Assembly (NCBI RefSeq): GCF_001417965.1
Contig: NW_018384495.1
Coordinates: 278,623 to 342,622 of the forward strand
Source of the DNA: Exaiptasia diaphana
Taxonomy: Eukaryota > Cnidaria > Anthozoa > Actiniaria > Aiptasiidae
Length of the DNA: 64,000 bases
Direction of reading: 5' to 3'
Shown one piece after another: positions 23,201 through 33,200 of this stretch. A program made the translations under genes and the position numbers. Under the pieces are notes generated by a model. It had not been told where the DNA came from and made no database searches. It saw nothing but the letters and a program-made list of their open reading frames with translations. The first letter of the stretch is position 1. The number at the start of each line of letters is the position of its first letter.

Positions 23201-24410
23201 ATTTGTATAAATGTATTTATAACATAATGATTTTCTGACCTCAAACCTTGGGCAATTAAAAGCCATCACCTTAAAGTCAGCAATTTAATTAAATTGATAT
23301 TGAAAATATCTCGCAAATGAGACATTTTTTTGGAAAGTTTTAATATTCTGATTTGATTGCTTAAGTCGATTTAATTGTCTGGATCAGTGACCGTTCGAGA
23401 ACAAATCTGACCTTTTAAGGTAAACTTTGTAATCCTTAGAAGGATATAGCAAGAAAATACAAGCGTCAATTCGCAAATATAACAACTACCTCCCAATGGA
23501 TTAGTAATAAGGATAAAAGATTTTAACGCCGTTGAAGTGCCTCAACATCTGACTTAGCAACGGGGTGCATATAAACCGCGTCATTCTCAAGATTGCCTTA
23601 GTTGTTTATACTCACTAACCTAAAACTTCTAGAATATGGACTAAAGTTTGTCCATCTCCGATTGACTTGCGAATATCACTGATGACACGGAATCGTCCTC
23701 TCTTGAGCAAGTTATTCGCCCAATTTGTAAACTCCTGTGGTTTTGAAACAGAAGCAATATTTCACAACAAAGTACTTGAAGTTTTACAGGGGATATTAAT
23801 TTTTAATTTGCGTGAATAAGAGAGCAATCGGAACTTAGAAATTCTAGTTTTTTTGAACGAAAGACAAAACCATGATTGACTTGTAACGTGACGTTACGTT
23901 TTTCAATTCATTTCATCTTTCTACGGGATCAACGTCAATTAGTTTACAGTTAATTAATTAAAAGGTGAACCATATACAAACCTCACATTCTTGCAAGGCC
24001 CATTCTCCACTTACTGACACTTTGACAGGCGAATTTTTTGAAAGAAGCGTCCCGAAAGACGGCTCTCTTTCTTTTCTTCTCGTGAAAGCTTGTTTCGTAG
24101 CCCACGTTTGAGCAACTACATGACGGTTATCTTTTGAACTAGTAGCAGTATTTTGAGCCGCTGTGGCTGAGCCTAGAGAATTTGTAGGTTGAAGCTCAAT
24201 GCCATCATCCCAGCTAAGCTGAAAAACGGAAAACCACGCTTAAAGATCGACAAGGAAACGCAAGCCTCAAAGTCAAACATATGACAACATTCCAAGACCA
24301 CTAAAGAAATGTCTTCTGGAATTCGTACTTACAACAGGCTGTTGTCCTCCAACTCCTACACGGCCTTTGGGTTTCCTTGAATGTCCTAAAACGTACTTTG
24401 TTTCTGCCAT
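17293..24410 (-). CDS. CH-domain plus SAM-domain cytoskeletal protein (neuron-navigator-type CH)
   Basis: Seventeen exons close in frame at 846 residues: 24333-24410, 23982-24218, 23620-23734, 21638-21763, 21312-21376, 20792-21061, 20576-20665, 20309-20395, 19839-20045, 19643-19719, 19009-19544, 18889-18932, 18259-18385, 18008-18050, 17696-17935, 17546-17603 and 17293-17433. A calponin-homology domain (about 106-207) contains FTNWANNLL, DGQTLVHILEVL and INLQGIYVGDLIDGNLNSIL. This pattern is closest to the CH domain of neuron navigators. The long middle is Ser/Pro/Arg-rich, with two similar VEERLRSLL/VEERLKSLL acidic motifs. Then come a coiled coil (about 700-780, VNKRFGRLESHVVTLARSV onward) and a C-terminal SAM domain (FLKKLGYERFAAKFGAEQIG to LGIPLGPRLRIVEE). 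The CH domain suggests actin or microtubule binding, and SAM suggests self-association. No AAA module of the true navigators is present. An exact vertebrate orthologue was not identified. Confidence 0.8.
18564..18737. mobile_element. MITE-like foldback element A in an intron
   Basis: The ends TAGTATAAACATACTAATGG and its near-complement ttagtatgtttatacta form terminal inverted repeats of about 20 bp around an interior of about 130 bp. A second inner inverted pair (tggtctatcac and gtgatagacca) is present. It carries no coding capacity. It lies in the intron between exons 12 and 13 of the CH-SAM gene. Confidence 0.65.
18739..18854. mobile_element. CpG-rich palindromic element B in an intron
   Basis: Arms of about 45 bp (aacaattagacctc to gactacgagctaatagc, and gctattagctcgtagtc to gaggtctaattgtt) form a long hairpin with a loop of about 30 bp. 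It abuts element A directly. The CpG-rich make-up differs from the AT-rich intron around it, which suggests insertion as a unit. Confidence 0.7.
20099..20263. mobile_element. MITE-like element C in an intron
   Basis: A perfect 22-bp terminal inverted repeat (AGCGGATTTCGTATGAGTGG plus GA, and its complement) encloses about 120 bp containing further partly complementary sequence (gtaccgt/cggtaac types). It has no ORF. It sits in the intron between exons 8 and 9 of the CH-SAM gene. Confidence 0.75.
21764..23619 (-). other. Large intron of the CH-SAM gene
   Basis: This 1.86-kb AT-rich intron separates exons 3 and 4, which both encode the CH domain. No convincing coding exon, RNA gene or well-formed repeat was seen inside it. 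Confidence 0.5.
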
Positions 24411-24928
24411 AAGTCACTTTACCATTTCAAGTGTATTTTATAGTGCCTTTTACGCGTTAGCTTTGTCCCGTGTTGTTGACAATGACCCTCGTGAAAGATA
24501 TGGAGTCCGTGACTTGACATCTTGCTGAACAATGATTGGCTGATTGACAATCATCATACTAATTCAATTCTTTGATTTCAAAAATGCTCACTTTTATTTA
24601 GAAGATCAATCGAATCACTCTACGATGAAAATTATTCAGAAAGCTTTTCTTTTTAGTTAAAATAGTTTGCTTGCGTCAAAAATGAAAAAAATTGCAATTT
24701 ATATTTCACTTTTCATCATCTAGCGTGATGATTTTGCCCGCCGGGCCGAGATACTTGAACTTTAGCAACTTGTGCCAGAAAGTATTACGAAAAACTTTCA
24801 GAATGCCATCACGCCATGCAGAGAGTAAAGTCTGATCGATTCCACCAAACAAACTACAAGTCTCGCGCCTGGAGATTGGTGACAGTGCACATCCCCTTTC
24901 AGCGGCGGATGATCTAGCATTGAATGGG

Positions 24929-24959
<31 letters not shown>

Positions 24960-26244
24960 GGGGGTGCTTTTGTCAGTAATACACAGCTAAAAACTAAGTA
25001 TAGAAGATTTAATTGTTAGCTGCGTATTGTCTAGAGCAAGAAAATTATGCACAATTCGACCGGAAGCAAATTGACTTTTAAGATCGTTAAGCAGCATAGT
25101 GGCAGACACATATTGTGTATGCTACTCGTTTTCTAGATAAATGTACGACAGGAGTAGTATAAATAGCAGAAAAAAACTTGGGAGGAGACTCCTGGAAATC
25201 TCTAAATATATTTCCATAGTGTGCCTGAACGCTTTTCAACAAGGCAAGTTTTCGAGAAACAGTCGGTCATGCATTTGAAAAAAAGTGTGCAAAACTCAGC
25301 CTAGTAGTAGAACACTAGTACGAGAGCTCTTTTCTCGGGCGTCCGTTTAAAGTTTATAAATATATATAAAAAATAAAGTTAATATAGATAAAAATTTATT
25401 GCATAAAATCAATAAAAAAAAATTATTGCTTCGGAAAACTAATTTCATAAAAATTGAAGATGACTGCAAAAAAACACAAACAAACAAAAAAAAAGCAATG
25501 ATGGAAAGCCAATGCAATGATTCAAAATCAAAACACATCTGTGGTTTTCCGTTTTCTGCGAACTCTAGCACTGCAAACTTGAACGGTCATTTGCTGTTTT
25601 CTTGCTCTCGTTAATCAAAATTCAACTTCAATTGCAATGCTTTATTATTATTTGCTATAGTACTGTCAACAATGTGCAATTATTTCTTTGTAAGGGCTGA
25701 ATGCAAATATTACTAATACAATAATACTACAATGGTCTACTCAGTACAAGTCTACAATGACGTTTTTGCTGCGCCCCCTTTCTTGACTTAAATGGATAAA
25801 AAAGATATCGAGTATAATGATTTTGATTCATATTAAACGTTTAGATAGTTCGAAGCTAGTTCTATTACAAACTCATATATCCAGTCCTAATCCTGATTAG
25901 TTCCAGGGTATCCTGAGTTCATCCAGCGTTTACTCGTAAACACGTTCATAAAGCCAAATGGAAGCAGGCTAGTTCCAGGCGATAGGGTGGCTATATAAAA
26001 ATCAGTTATTAGTCAGTATTAGATTCTTTCTTATAGATTAATAATAGCCACACTCCTTTGTAACTTTCTGGATTCGCCGTAGTAGTTCCTATAAAAACTG
26101 CAACAAATCGAGATTAACACTGTTAACAACTTGGAGATCTCAGTTTCCACATCGGTAAGAGCTATTCCTAAGATAGTATCTAGATGCAGGCTAAACTGTT
26201 ATAAGATAAGTAATATATTGGTGTTCATGAGTCCTTCAGATATG
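24411..26244. other. Intergenic spacer with a TG/G simple repeat
   Basis: This is upstream sequence of the CH-SAM gene and downstream sequence of the GTPase gene. It has no convincing exon. The ORFs near 25347-25614 are A/T-rich and look like chance. The spacer contains a simple repeat at about 24931-24964. Confidence 0.5.
24931..24964 (+). repeat. (GT)n followed by a long poly-G tract
   Basis: A short gtgtgtgtgtgtg run passes into a run of about 23 guanines. Such a tract is prone to slippage and its exact length in an assembly is unreliable. Confidence 0.9.
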
Positions 26245-27888
26245 TTAGATATGTCGAGCAATGCTTTGCTCACTTTTTTGGCCATCAAAACTTGAGCCAA
26301 TTAGGTAACTGGTGACGGACTTCCAGCAATGAATGGCGCCAGCTTTGCACTTTTCCTTGAAGGACTTTTCATCCTTGATTTTCGTCAAAACCAGTGCTTG
26401 TTGACGGACTTCTTTCAAAGACTGTACTCGTCTAGTAAAGCCTTTTTTAGCTTCCATTTCCTCTGACTGAATCAACAGATCGATATACTGGACTTCAGAG
26501 AGTGGATTGGGTCTCAAGGCAATCTCTTCAAGGCGTGCAATGCTGTCTCTAGCGTTGGAGATGTTCGAGAACACGACATAGTACATGATCTCGAGTTCAT
26601 TTGTAAGGCCTGACATGATTTCTTCCTTTTGCGTCTTCTTGCTCTCTGCTTCTTTGTAGCGCTTTTTGATCTCATCTGAGGTCTTGGTCACTTGTACTTC
26701 GTACAACTCAAACCTGTATGGATTATTTTTGTGATTATTCCAGTAGCAACCTGAGGGACACACTTTACAGTAGCCTGAACTATTCATTGCACAGCAATCT
26801 TTCTTGTCTGCATCGTCTGCGTAAGCACAATCATCATGGCATGTCATGTTGCACCTCAGGCAATTGGTTGTATGTGTTCCCCGAGGTAAGTCTATTTTTC
26901 GCTGCCTGGTTTCTGTAATTTCGTAGGTGAAATCTTTGTTTGTCTCAATATCTTTCTCGTGAAGCTTCATGATGCGTTCTTCTTGATGCAGCTGATCTAC
27001 TTTAGACAAACCAAGTTGTATTTGCGTCTGAAGACCCTGAATGAGGCATTCGAGCTGTTCTCTTTCCTTGAGAACTTCTTTTGTCAATTGTAGGCTGACA
27101 CTCCGGACTTTACCAAATTCCTTAAAGAAATGCTGAAAGCTTTTCTCTCCCATTTTCCAGAACATTTCATTGAAAGAATCATCATCGTCGTCATCTGCAC
27201 CTTCGTCTGGAAGAAGTGCTGAATTATTGAACTTAAACACCTGCTGGTACTCAAAGCCTTGCGCCTTTATTGCGTCTAGTATCTGTGGCCTTTTTCCATC
27301 TGCAAATGTCACCATCATAAAAATGTTCTTGCCCATATCTTTGCCAAAAATGCTGAGGATGGAGTCAAAGATGTACTTCTGAGTCGGGGTAAGTCTGGCC
27401 AAAGATGATTGCACGACAAAGCCAATGCCATCCAGGTGATCGATGCCTTGTTTCCCTCCAAGGGAGAAGAACTCCTTTATCTGCTTAGTGATTTGTTTAT
27501 CTCTGTCGAGACCACTTGTGTCACCATAACCTGGTGTGTCGATGATAGTCAAAGTAAAGGGAAGCCCACAATGTTCTTTCCTCTTAGGAAATGTATATGC
27601 AGTAATTGAACTTGTTTGACTGTGAGCTTGCGACTTCTTTCCTTCATCAGTTATAAGTTTGTAGCGGTATTTATCCTTGTACTGGACACCCATGATAAAG
27701 TTGACAAAGCCATTGATCAGAGTACTCTTTCCCGAGCCTGTAGCTCCCAACAGCATTAATACCTTGCCATGCTTGGAGGGTTGAGTTGGGTCAACTTCAC
27801 CAACTGTAATCTTTCTAATATTGTAATCTTGGTTTTCGGTTGTTGTTTTAGTAGCTAGTCCTTTAATTCGGTGAGAGGATCCAGACAT
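26245..27888 (-). CDS. AIG1-like GTPase with Cys-rich module and coiled coils
   Basis: One uninterrupted coding exon encodes 547 residues. The ATG at 27888 (MSGSSHRIKG) was chosen because an acceptor-like TTTCAAG lies just upstream in the 5' leader. The GTPase domain has G1 GATGSGKST (48-56) and G3 DTPGYGDTSG near 108. It is followed by PTQKYIFDSILSIFGKDM and MMVTFADGKRP, typical of AIG1/GIMAP-like and septin-related GTPases. Next come an acidic run (ADDDDDD), coiled-coil sequence, and a Cys/His-rich module (CLRCNMTCHDDCAYADD through CCAMNSSGYCKVCPSGCYWNNH), which may bind metal. The C-terminal half is helical. Such proteins are expanded in fish and many invertebrates and are often suspected of immune roles, but a function for this one is not shown. 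A 5' untranslated exon probably ends near 28676 (AAAG/GTAAGC). Confidence 0.8.
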   Translation of the reverse strand: MSGSSHRIKGLATKTTTENQDYNIRKITVGEVDPTQPSKHGKVLMLLGATGSGKSTLINGFVNFIMGVQYKDKYRYKLITDEGKKSQAHSQTSSITAYTFPKRKEHCGLPFTLTIIDTPGYGDTSGLDRDKQITKQIKEFFSLGGKQGIDHLDGIGFVVQSSLARLTPTQKYIFDSILSIFGKDMGKNIFMMVTFADGKRPQILDAIKAQGFEYQQVFKFNNSALLPDEGADDDDDDSFNEMFWKMGEKSFQHFFKEFGKVRSVSLQLTKEVLKEREQLECLIQGLQTQIQLGLSKVDQLHQEERIMKLHEKDIETNKDFTYEITETRQRKIDLPRGTHTTNCLRCNMTCHDDCAYADDADKKDCCAMNSSGYCKVCPSGCYWNNHKNNPYRFELYEVQVTKTSDEIKKRYKEAESKKTQKEEIMSGLTNELEIMYYVVFSNISNARDSIARLEEIALRPNPLSEVQYIDLLIQSEEMEAKKGFTRRVQSLKEVRQQALVLTKIKDEKSFKEKCKAGAIHCWKSVTSYLIGSSFDGQKSEQSIARHI

Positions 27889-29070
27889 TTTGTCGACACT
27901 TTTCTCTTGAAATAAGAACAATATCAGTTATTCAAATATAGGATATACAAAACGTAATAATTAGTTTTGGTCTAGTTTAATGCACAGCAGTCAACAGCCC
28001 TCGGATCCTTCATTGCATAAAGACATTGGTCTGATGAGGACTAGAGTTAGACAGTGGGATGCAGGCATTTTTTCAAAAAATATCCCGTAGTCCCGTTCAA
28101 CTCAAAACTATCCTAATTTATTGGACGTTAAATGTTAATAGATCTATCCGATATCCTACTTTTTTATATCCCGTATCCCTACATGTTTTTTCTTAAAATC
28201 TCATATCCGAAAACCCCTATCAGGGCCTCACTGATCATTGAATTCCCGCGGGCCGAAAAATCGTAAAGGACCCGTAAACGTCTTGGCATGTCACGCGCAC
28301 AATGTTCAAATGGATTTCCGAGAAGTCCCTCGACATTGGTGATCACTGATAGAAACCGTAAAATGTATACATTGGATCGTCAGTTTAAGTATTTCTTAAA
28401 TGACAATATAGTAGGAAATCTACCTCGAAACCTTTAAAACATTGCCAAATGCAGGAAATTAGAAAAATGAAACTGAACCTGGAAAGCCGTAGTCGATGAG
28501 TGGGCGTTGTTCACTGTAGTGATTATAACAACATGACTTCTTGGTTCTGCCGACAAATGGGCGTATTGACGGGACTAATCTTTGACCAGGAATGTTTCCC
28601 ACTATAGATTGTAAGAGCATCTCCGTTATGGTAACAAAATATCTACTATTCAAGCGAATGCCTGTTGCTTACCTTTAAGCTCAGTAGATCTCGGAAGGTG
28701 AAATGACGCTCCTTCAGAGTAATGTTAATACTTAACTTGCTTTTTCTGCAATATCATTGGCTGCCGCACTGACTTTGACAGGTCCAAAAATAGAATAATG
28801 CTCTTACAACGTGTTCCTTGAATTCTCAGAAATCCTTGTTTAGTTAGTGTCTCAGTTGTCACGCTCTCACAGGAGATTCCTGAGCCCCCAGTGATTTTGT
28901 TCAGAGACTGTTTAATGACTATTGATACTTACTATAAAGAGAGTTCTAGTTACAATTACAACTGAACTATGATGTAGTGAAAAAGACATCTTTACATTGT
29001 GAAATATTATGAAATCGAAAAAGTTGATTAATAACAATGAAACATCTATAAACAATGTATTCCCGTTTTC
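27889..29070. other. 5' leader intron of the GTPase gene and spacer to the torsin-like gene
   Basis: A strong minus-strand donor (TTAAAG/GTAAGC near 28676) fits a 5' untranslated exon spliced to the acceptor just before 27905. Repeated atatccc/atcccgta motifs occur around 28080-28200 and may be a degenerate dispersed repeat. No other gene was recognised. Confidence 0.4.
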
Positions 29071-30993
29071 TTAGCCCATTGCTACATCAACTTTAGATGA
29101 AACCTTTTTACAGCCTGACACAGAAAATAGTTCCAAATCCTCTGGGATGTAAGTCATTTCATTAGCTATTTCTGTGACCATTGTTTCAAGTTCAATAAAG
29201 CCTTTGGATTTCAAATCTTTTTTCACACACTGCTTGACATGTGACCTCTCTAGGGGTAGAAAAGGGACGAAATGGTCTATCACTTCAGATGCGATCAGTT
29301 CTTGATACCACGCTGTAGGATTTGCATCTGCATATGAATGAAGTAAATGCTCAAGCTGGACAAGTTCTATGTCCTCTCTTGCAAGACCTTTCTTGTAATA
29401 TTGGAGTACATAGTTATTGATTGATTTGCCACCAGTATTTGAAAGAAACAAGAATATGACATTTTGAAAATCAAGGTTATTCTTGGCTCCTTTTGGGTCA
29501 AGAAATGGCTTTAATACAGTTACAACACCAGGAGGGATTTTATCCATCTCATCAAAGATAAACAGACCACCTTTATTGCACTTTGTTATGTTACCAAGAA
29601 TCCAATCGTGTAGCTGCTGTCGATACAAACCCACCTCAGAAACATGTGGGAAGTGCAAAGGAATGATAAACTTATAAACAAACTTACTATCCAACCCTTG
29701 TTTGAAGATGTGTTTAGCAATAAGCCCAGTGACAAAGTTTTTGCCTGTCCCAGTCCAACCATGAAGTGAAAGAACAAGTGGTTTGTTTTTGTTAGTAAAC
29801 TGACTATGACTTTTCAAAGATGACAATAATACTCTCATTGCAAGATGCTGTCCATAAAACTCTTGATTGAGATCACTCTCCAATCCTGTCAGATTGTGTC
29901 TGAACTCACTATCTAAGCACAAACCATGAGGATTGACATGAAGGTAAATAGCAGCAACTGCAACAGATACGATGAACACAAAAATTGTAAACACTGATGA
30001 AAGGTTAATTGGTTTTTCAGGCCTCTTGTCATGTGAAGTGTCTGGATTTTTGTTACTTTTTTCACTGGTACTGTTTCTGACAGAACTATTAATTTTGTCA
30101 TCATTGTCCTCGTCATCACTAAATGATATAAACTTAGGGCTTTTACTTTGCTTTCTAGGCTTCCTTTGAGTGACATTGTCATGATTGACAAGAGCTCTTG
30201 GCAAGGGATTTTCATCATCTATCTCTATAACCTCAGTATCATCCATGTGAGAAGCTTCACCAATCCAGCTCATTCCACAGTCTTCTTTTTCTTCCTCAGC
30301 TTCAGTCGAATATAATTTGGGTAACTTGTAAGAAGTTTTAGATCTTTGTTTACTTGGGTTGAATGCTGTATTTGAATCATAAAGAACAATGCTTAGATCA
30401 GGCTTTATTTTTGTATTAAAATTAGTTATGTTTTTATTTGATTGACCAAGCCTTGGAAAATATCGATTTTCTGGAGATTTGTGAAGTGATTGAAGCAAGC
30501 CTTGTTGGCGATTGTCTTGAAAGCCATCACTCATTATTGCAGGAGATGAATTCTGTCTGATGGGACTGAAAATGTGTCTTTTATCAGTACATTTACTAGC
30601 TTCCTTAGCTCTTCTTATTTCTTCTGCTCTGGTATTTCTAGTCAAGTCAACATGTTTCAATCCCACAGATCTCACAGGTCGGCCAATAAGAAGTGACTTA
30701 TTAGAACAAGTGACTTCATTAGTGCGACTGATTTCTGGTACCATATTATTTGGAAACATCGGAGCATCTAAAGTGAAGGTTTTGTTTGCAACTGTACTGG
30801 CTGCATTGTCTAAATTACAATCTGTTTCCATGGCTACATGGTTCTCTTCGTCTGAATTCAAACTGTGGTCAGAATCATCACTATTTGGACTCCAATTATT
30901 TCTTGGTTCTCTAAACCAGCCTAATCTAGCAGGACTTGAGCTGATAGCCGAAAAAGAGCGCTGGAAACCAATCTTCTTGCTTCGTGAAGACAT
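29071..30993 (-). CDS. Torsin-family AAA+ ATPase with long N-terminal region and membrane anchor
   Basis: A single coding exon encodes 640 residues. The ATG at 30993 (MSSRSKKIGFQRSF) follows an acceptor (GACCGCAG), so a 5' untranslated exon exists upstream. Residues 1-330 are hydrophilic and Ser/Asp/Lys-rich. One transmembrane segment (about 336-357, SSVFTIFVFIVSVAVAAIYL) precedes the torsin ATPase domain. That domain has Walker A GWTGTGKN (about 411-418), the torsin variant ending in Asn, Walker B LFIFDEMDK near 478, and the C-terminal GCK motif of torsins near SVSGCKKV. Torsins act in the lumen of the endoplasmic reticulum and nuclear envelope, where LAP1/LULL1-type cofactors activate them. 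The single anchor predicts a cytosolic or nuclear tail and a lumenal ATPase. This resembles torsin-4A more than signal-peptide torsins, but the tail is much longer than I expect. Confidence 0.85.
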   Translation of the reverse strand: MSSRSKKIGFQRSFSAISSSPARLGWFREPRNNWSPNSDDSDHSLNSDEENHVAMETDCNLDNAASTVANKTFTLDAPMFPNNMVPEISRTNEVTCSNKSLLIGRPVRSVGLKHVDLTRNTRAEEIRRAKEASKCTDKRHIFSPIRQNSSPAIMSDGFQDNRQQGLLQSLHKSPENRYFPRLGQSNKNITNFNTKIKPDLSIVLYDSNTAFNPSKQRSKTSYKLPKLYSTEAEEEKEDCGMSWIGEASHMDDTEVIEIDDENPLPRALVNHDNVTQRKPRKQSKSPKFISFSDDEDNDDKINSSVRNSTSEKSNKNPDTSHDKRPEKPINLSSVFTIFVFIVSVAVAAIYLHVNPHGLCLDSEFRHNLTGLESDLNQEFYGQHLAMRVLLSSLKSHSQFTNKNKPLVLSLHGWTGTGKNFVTGLIAKHIFKQGLDSKFVYKFIIPLHFPHVSEVGLYRQQLHDWILGNITKCNKGGLFIFDEMDKIPPGVVTVLKPFLDPKGAKNNLDFQNVIFLFLSNTGGKSINNYVLQYYKKGLAREDIELVQLEHLLHSYADANPTAWYQELIASEVIDHFVPFLPLERSHVKQCVKKDLKSKGFIELETMVTEIANEMTYIPEDLELFSVSGCKKVSSKVDVAMG

Positions 30994-31364
30994 ATTCTCG
31001 ACAGCCAACTGCGGTCAAAAGTATTCAAAACCAAAGCAAAGCCATCTTTGTGAAGGCATAAATCTTAAGTACATATAATATATAATAAACAAGACAATCT
31101 TCAACCGTATATGGTGAATTTGGAACAGTCTACACTCGCAATAACTTGAAATAAGAAGTTGTAGTGAAGTTCCTCACTCCCGCCATATTTATATTAGTAC
31201 CCAGTCCCCCCTCACAAAATACAACAGGTAACCCAACTTACAGAAATGCAAAACTGATTTCTGTATAAAGACTATAAAGCCCTAGATGGGGATAACCAAG
31301 AGATAATCATTTACAAAACTAGTGTAAAAATAATTCAAACTACTGATTTATTTTCTATACATTC

Positions 31365-32075
31365 TCAATGTAGTACATGTAAAGGTTTTAAGCTTGTTAT
31401 AACATGATTAGGATCAACAACACTATTATCCTCGAGTGTAAAATTAAAGAATCTGTCTATAACATATGCTTTCATTCCTATAGCTTTAGCTGCATTATAG
31501 TCCTTAACTACACTATCACCAACATGCAATGCTTGATATGCCTTAACTTCACCATGCTGAAGTGCCAGCTGAAATATCTTTGGAGACGGTTTGGCGACCT
31601 TGACTTCAGTTGAGCACAGCACGAAAGAAAAGTATTTCAAAACGTCCAGTCCTTGTAGTATAGCAGGTAATCTTTCGTCAAAGTTAGACACAACACCTAA
31701 CTTGTAGCCTGTATTCTTCAAAAGATCTAAAACTGGATGGACATCATCAAACAATTGCCAGTTTTCAGGGAGTCTAAAGTCTTGATAAAGAGAAGAAGCA
31801 ATATTGGAGATTAAGTCATCATCTTCACAGCCAGAATTCTTAAATGTTGTGTGAACAATTTTGTGCCAAAAACATTGAGTGCTGATATTATTTTGAACCC
31901 CAAAGTTTGGATATTTTTTGTAGTAGTTTTTGTAGATTTTTTTGTATTGTGAATCCAGTAACATAGGATTTATGCAAAGGCCATGCTGCTTTGCAGTCTT
32001 GCTGTATATTTGTCCAACACTACCACGAACTGTTAGTAAGGTATTAAAGGCATCTAGAGTAATAAGACGAATCAT
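31365..32075 (-). CDS. HDHD3: HDHD3-like haloacid-dehalogenase-superfamily protein
   Basis: A single exon encodes 236 residues, with ATG at 32075 and stop at 31365. The layout matches human HDHD3 closely, including IRLITLDAFNTL at the N-terminus, AKQHGL, a helical cap, LGVVSNFDERL (motif II), KPSPKIFQLAL (motif III Lys) and HVGDSVVKDYNAA (motif IV). Motif I reads DAFNT, so the second Asp of the usual DxDxT is absent. Human HDHD3 also departs at this position (DVKDT). Classical phosphatase activity is therefore doubtful, and the substrate is unknown. It lies downstream of DPY30 and upstream of the torsin-like gene on the same strand. Confidence 0.88.
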   Translation of the reverse strand: MIRLITLDAFNTLLTVRGSVGQIYSKTAKQHGLCINPMLLDSQYKKIYKNYYKKYPNFGVQNNISTQCFWHKIVHTTFKNSGCEDDDLISNIASSLYQDFRLPENWQLFDDVHPVLDLLKNTGYKLGVVSNFDERLPAILQGLDVLKYFSFVLCSTEVKVAKPSPKIFQLALQHGEVKAYQALHVGDSVVKDYNAAKAIGMKAYVIDRFFNFTLEDNSVVDPNHVITSLKPLHVLH

Positions 32076-32209
32076 TGAACCCTGTTATCCTACTCAACTT
32101 TCTATCCAACTACTAGTAAAGTCCACCATTTTTGTCATAAAATACACAGGAAGCCCAGTATTGCTAAGCTCATGAAAAGCTTTTGGTATATGAGGACATA
32201 ACTGTATAC

Positions 32210-32506
32210 AGCTATTTCAAAAAACGTTGTCGGGGAGAACGACGAACGGCGATTGTCGAAGAGAGATTGCACGACTGAAAGGGACTATGGTTACACTGTT
32301 TTGATAAACAAAATTTCACTTATTGGATTCACCTTACATAAAAAAGGAGACTAAAGGATCCAGTGTTTACCACAGACCATCTTACAGTACAATCAGTTGT
32401 TATTGCCTTTCAACTAGCAAAAGACCCATGGCTACTTTCGTTCGTGCAATCGCCNTTAGACCATTGACATTCGCCATTTTATCCGACAACCTTTTTTGAA
32501 ATAGCT
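32210..32506. mobile_element. MITE-like element upstream of the HDHD3-like gene
   Basis: Terminal inverted repeats of about 25 bp (agctatttcaaaaaacgttg on the left, its complement with one or two mismatches on the right) bound about 297 bp with no ORF. Internal partly inverted stretches (gacgaacggcgattg and caatcgcc) extend the symmetry. A clear target duplication was not resolved. One base is ambiguous. Confidence 0.65.
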
Positions 32507-33200
32507 ATATTTTCTGAGCTTTATACAAATAAAGTCTCTTCATAAATCGTTAACTGAAATCTTGCCCAGAAAAACTTTTTTTCTGGTAGTATACAGTTTG
32601 GGCTTCCAGTGCTTAATTTTGACATGGATAATAACGTAACCCAACGTACTACTATGTCAGAACTCTTATAATTAGAAAGATTCAACTCCATGTTGAAATA
32701 ATATTTATTGTTAAGAAAATAGCAATTTCTGCCAAATGTAAGTACAATGTTGCTCAATTGCTTTAAACTAAATAAAGACACAAATGGTGTAAAAATAGAC
32801 AATAAATTAATACAACTAAGCAGTAAGAGCTGCTTATTTTGCCTATTTTCTTAGAAAGCCCTATTTTTTCTGAGATGGGAGGGATGTACTCAAAAGAGTA
32901 GAGCCATTAAAACTACTATTTTGAATAGCAGCAATTCCTCTGCACTTTTGTGGCAATGTACAAATGTACTATATCCCAGTGATGGGATTTTTTAGGTGTT
33001 TTGTGTCTTCAATTAATATTTTCTTCCAACAATGATTACTCTTTTGAAACAATGAAACCACTGAAAATAGCTTAAAATCTAGATCACATGCAGACCTTAA
33101 CCCCTAGATATAAAGCTTTTTATTACAAAGAATGCTTATCAGTTAGCAAAAGTTTTTTCTGTATATATTGCTCATATGTACATAGTGTTTATAGCCAGTA

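Noticed and set aside
25347-25614. Short ORFs on both strands in the intergenic spacer
   Set aside because: Lys/Asn or Phe/Leu-rich low-complexity translation of AT-rich DNA with no neighbouring exon signals.
30560-31078. Plus-strand ORF of 172 codons
   Set aside because: Antisense to the N-terminal tail of the torsin-like gene; hydrophobic translation typical of the reverse of a Ser/Asp-rich frame.
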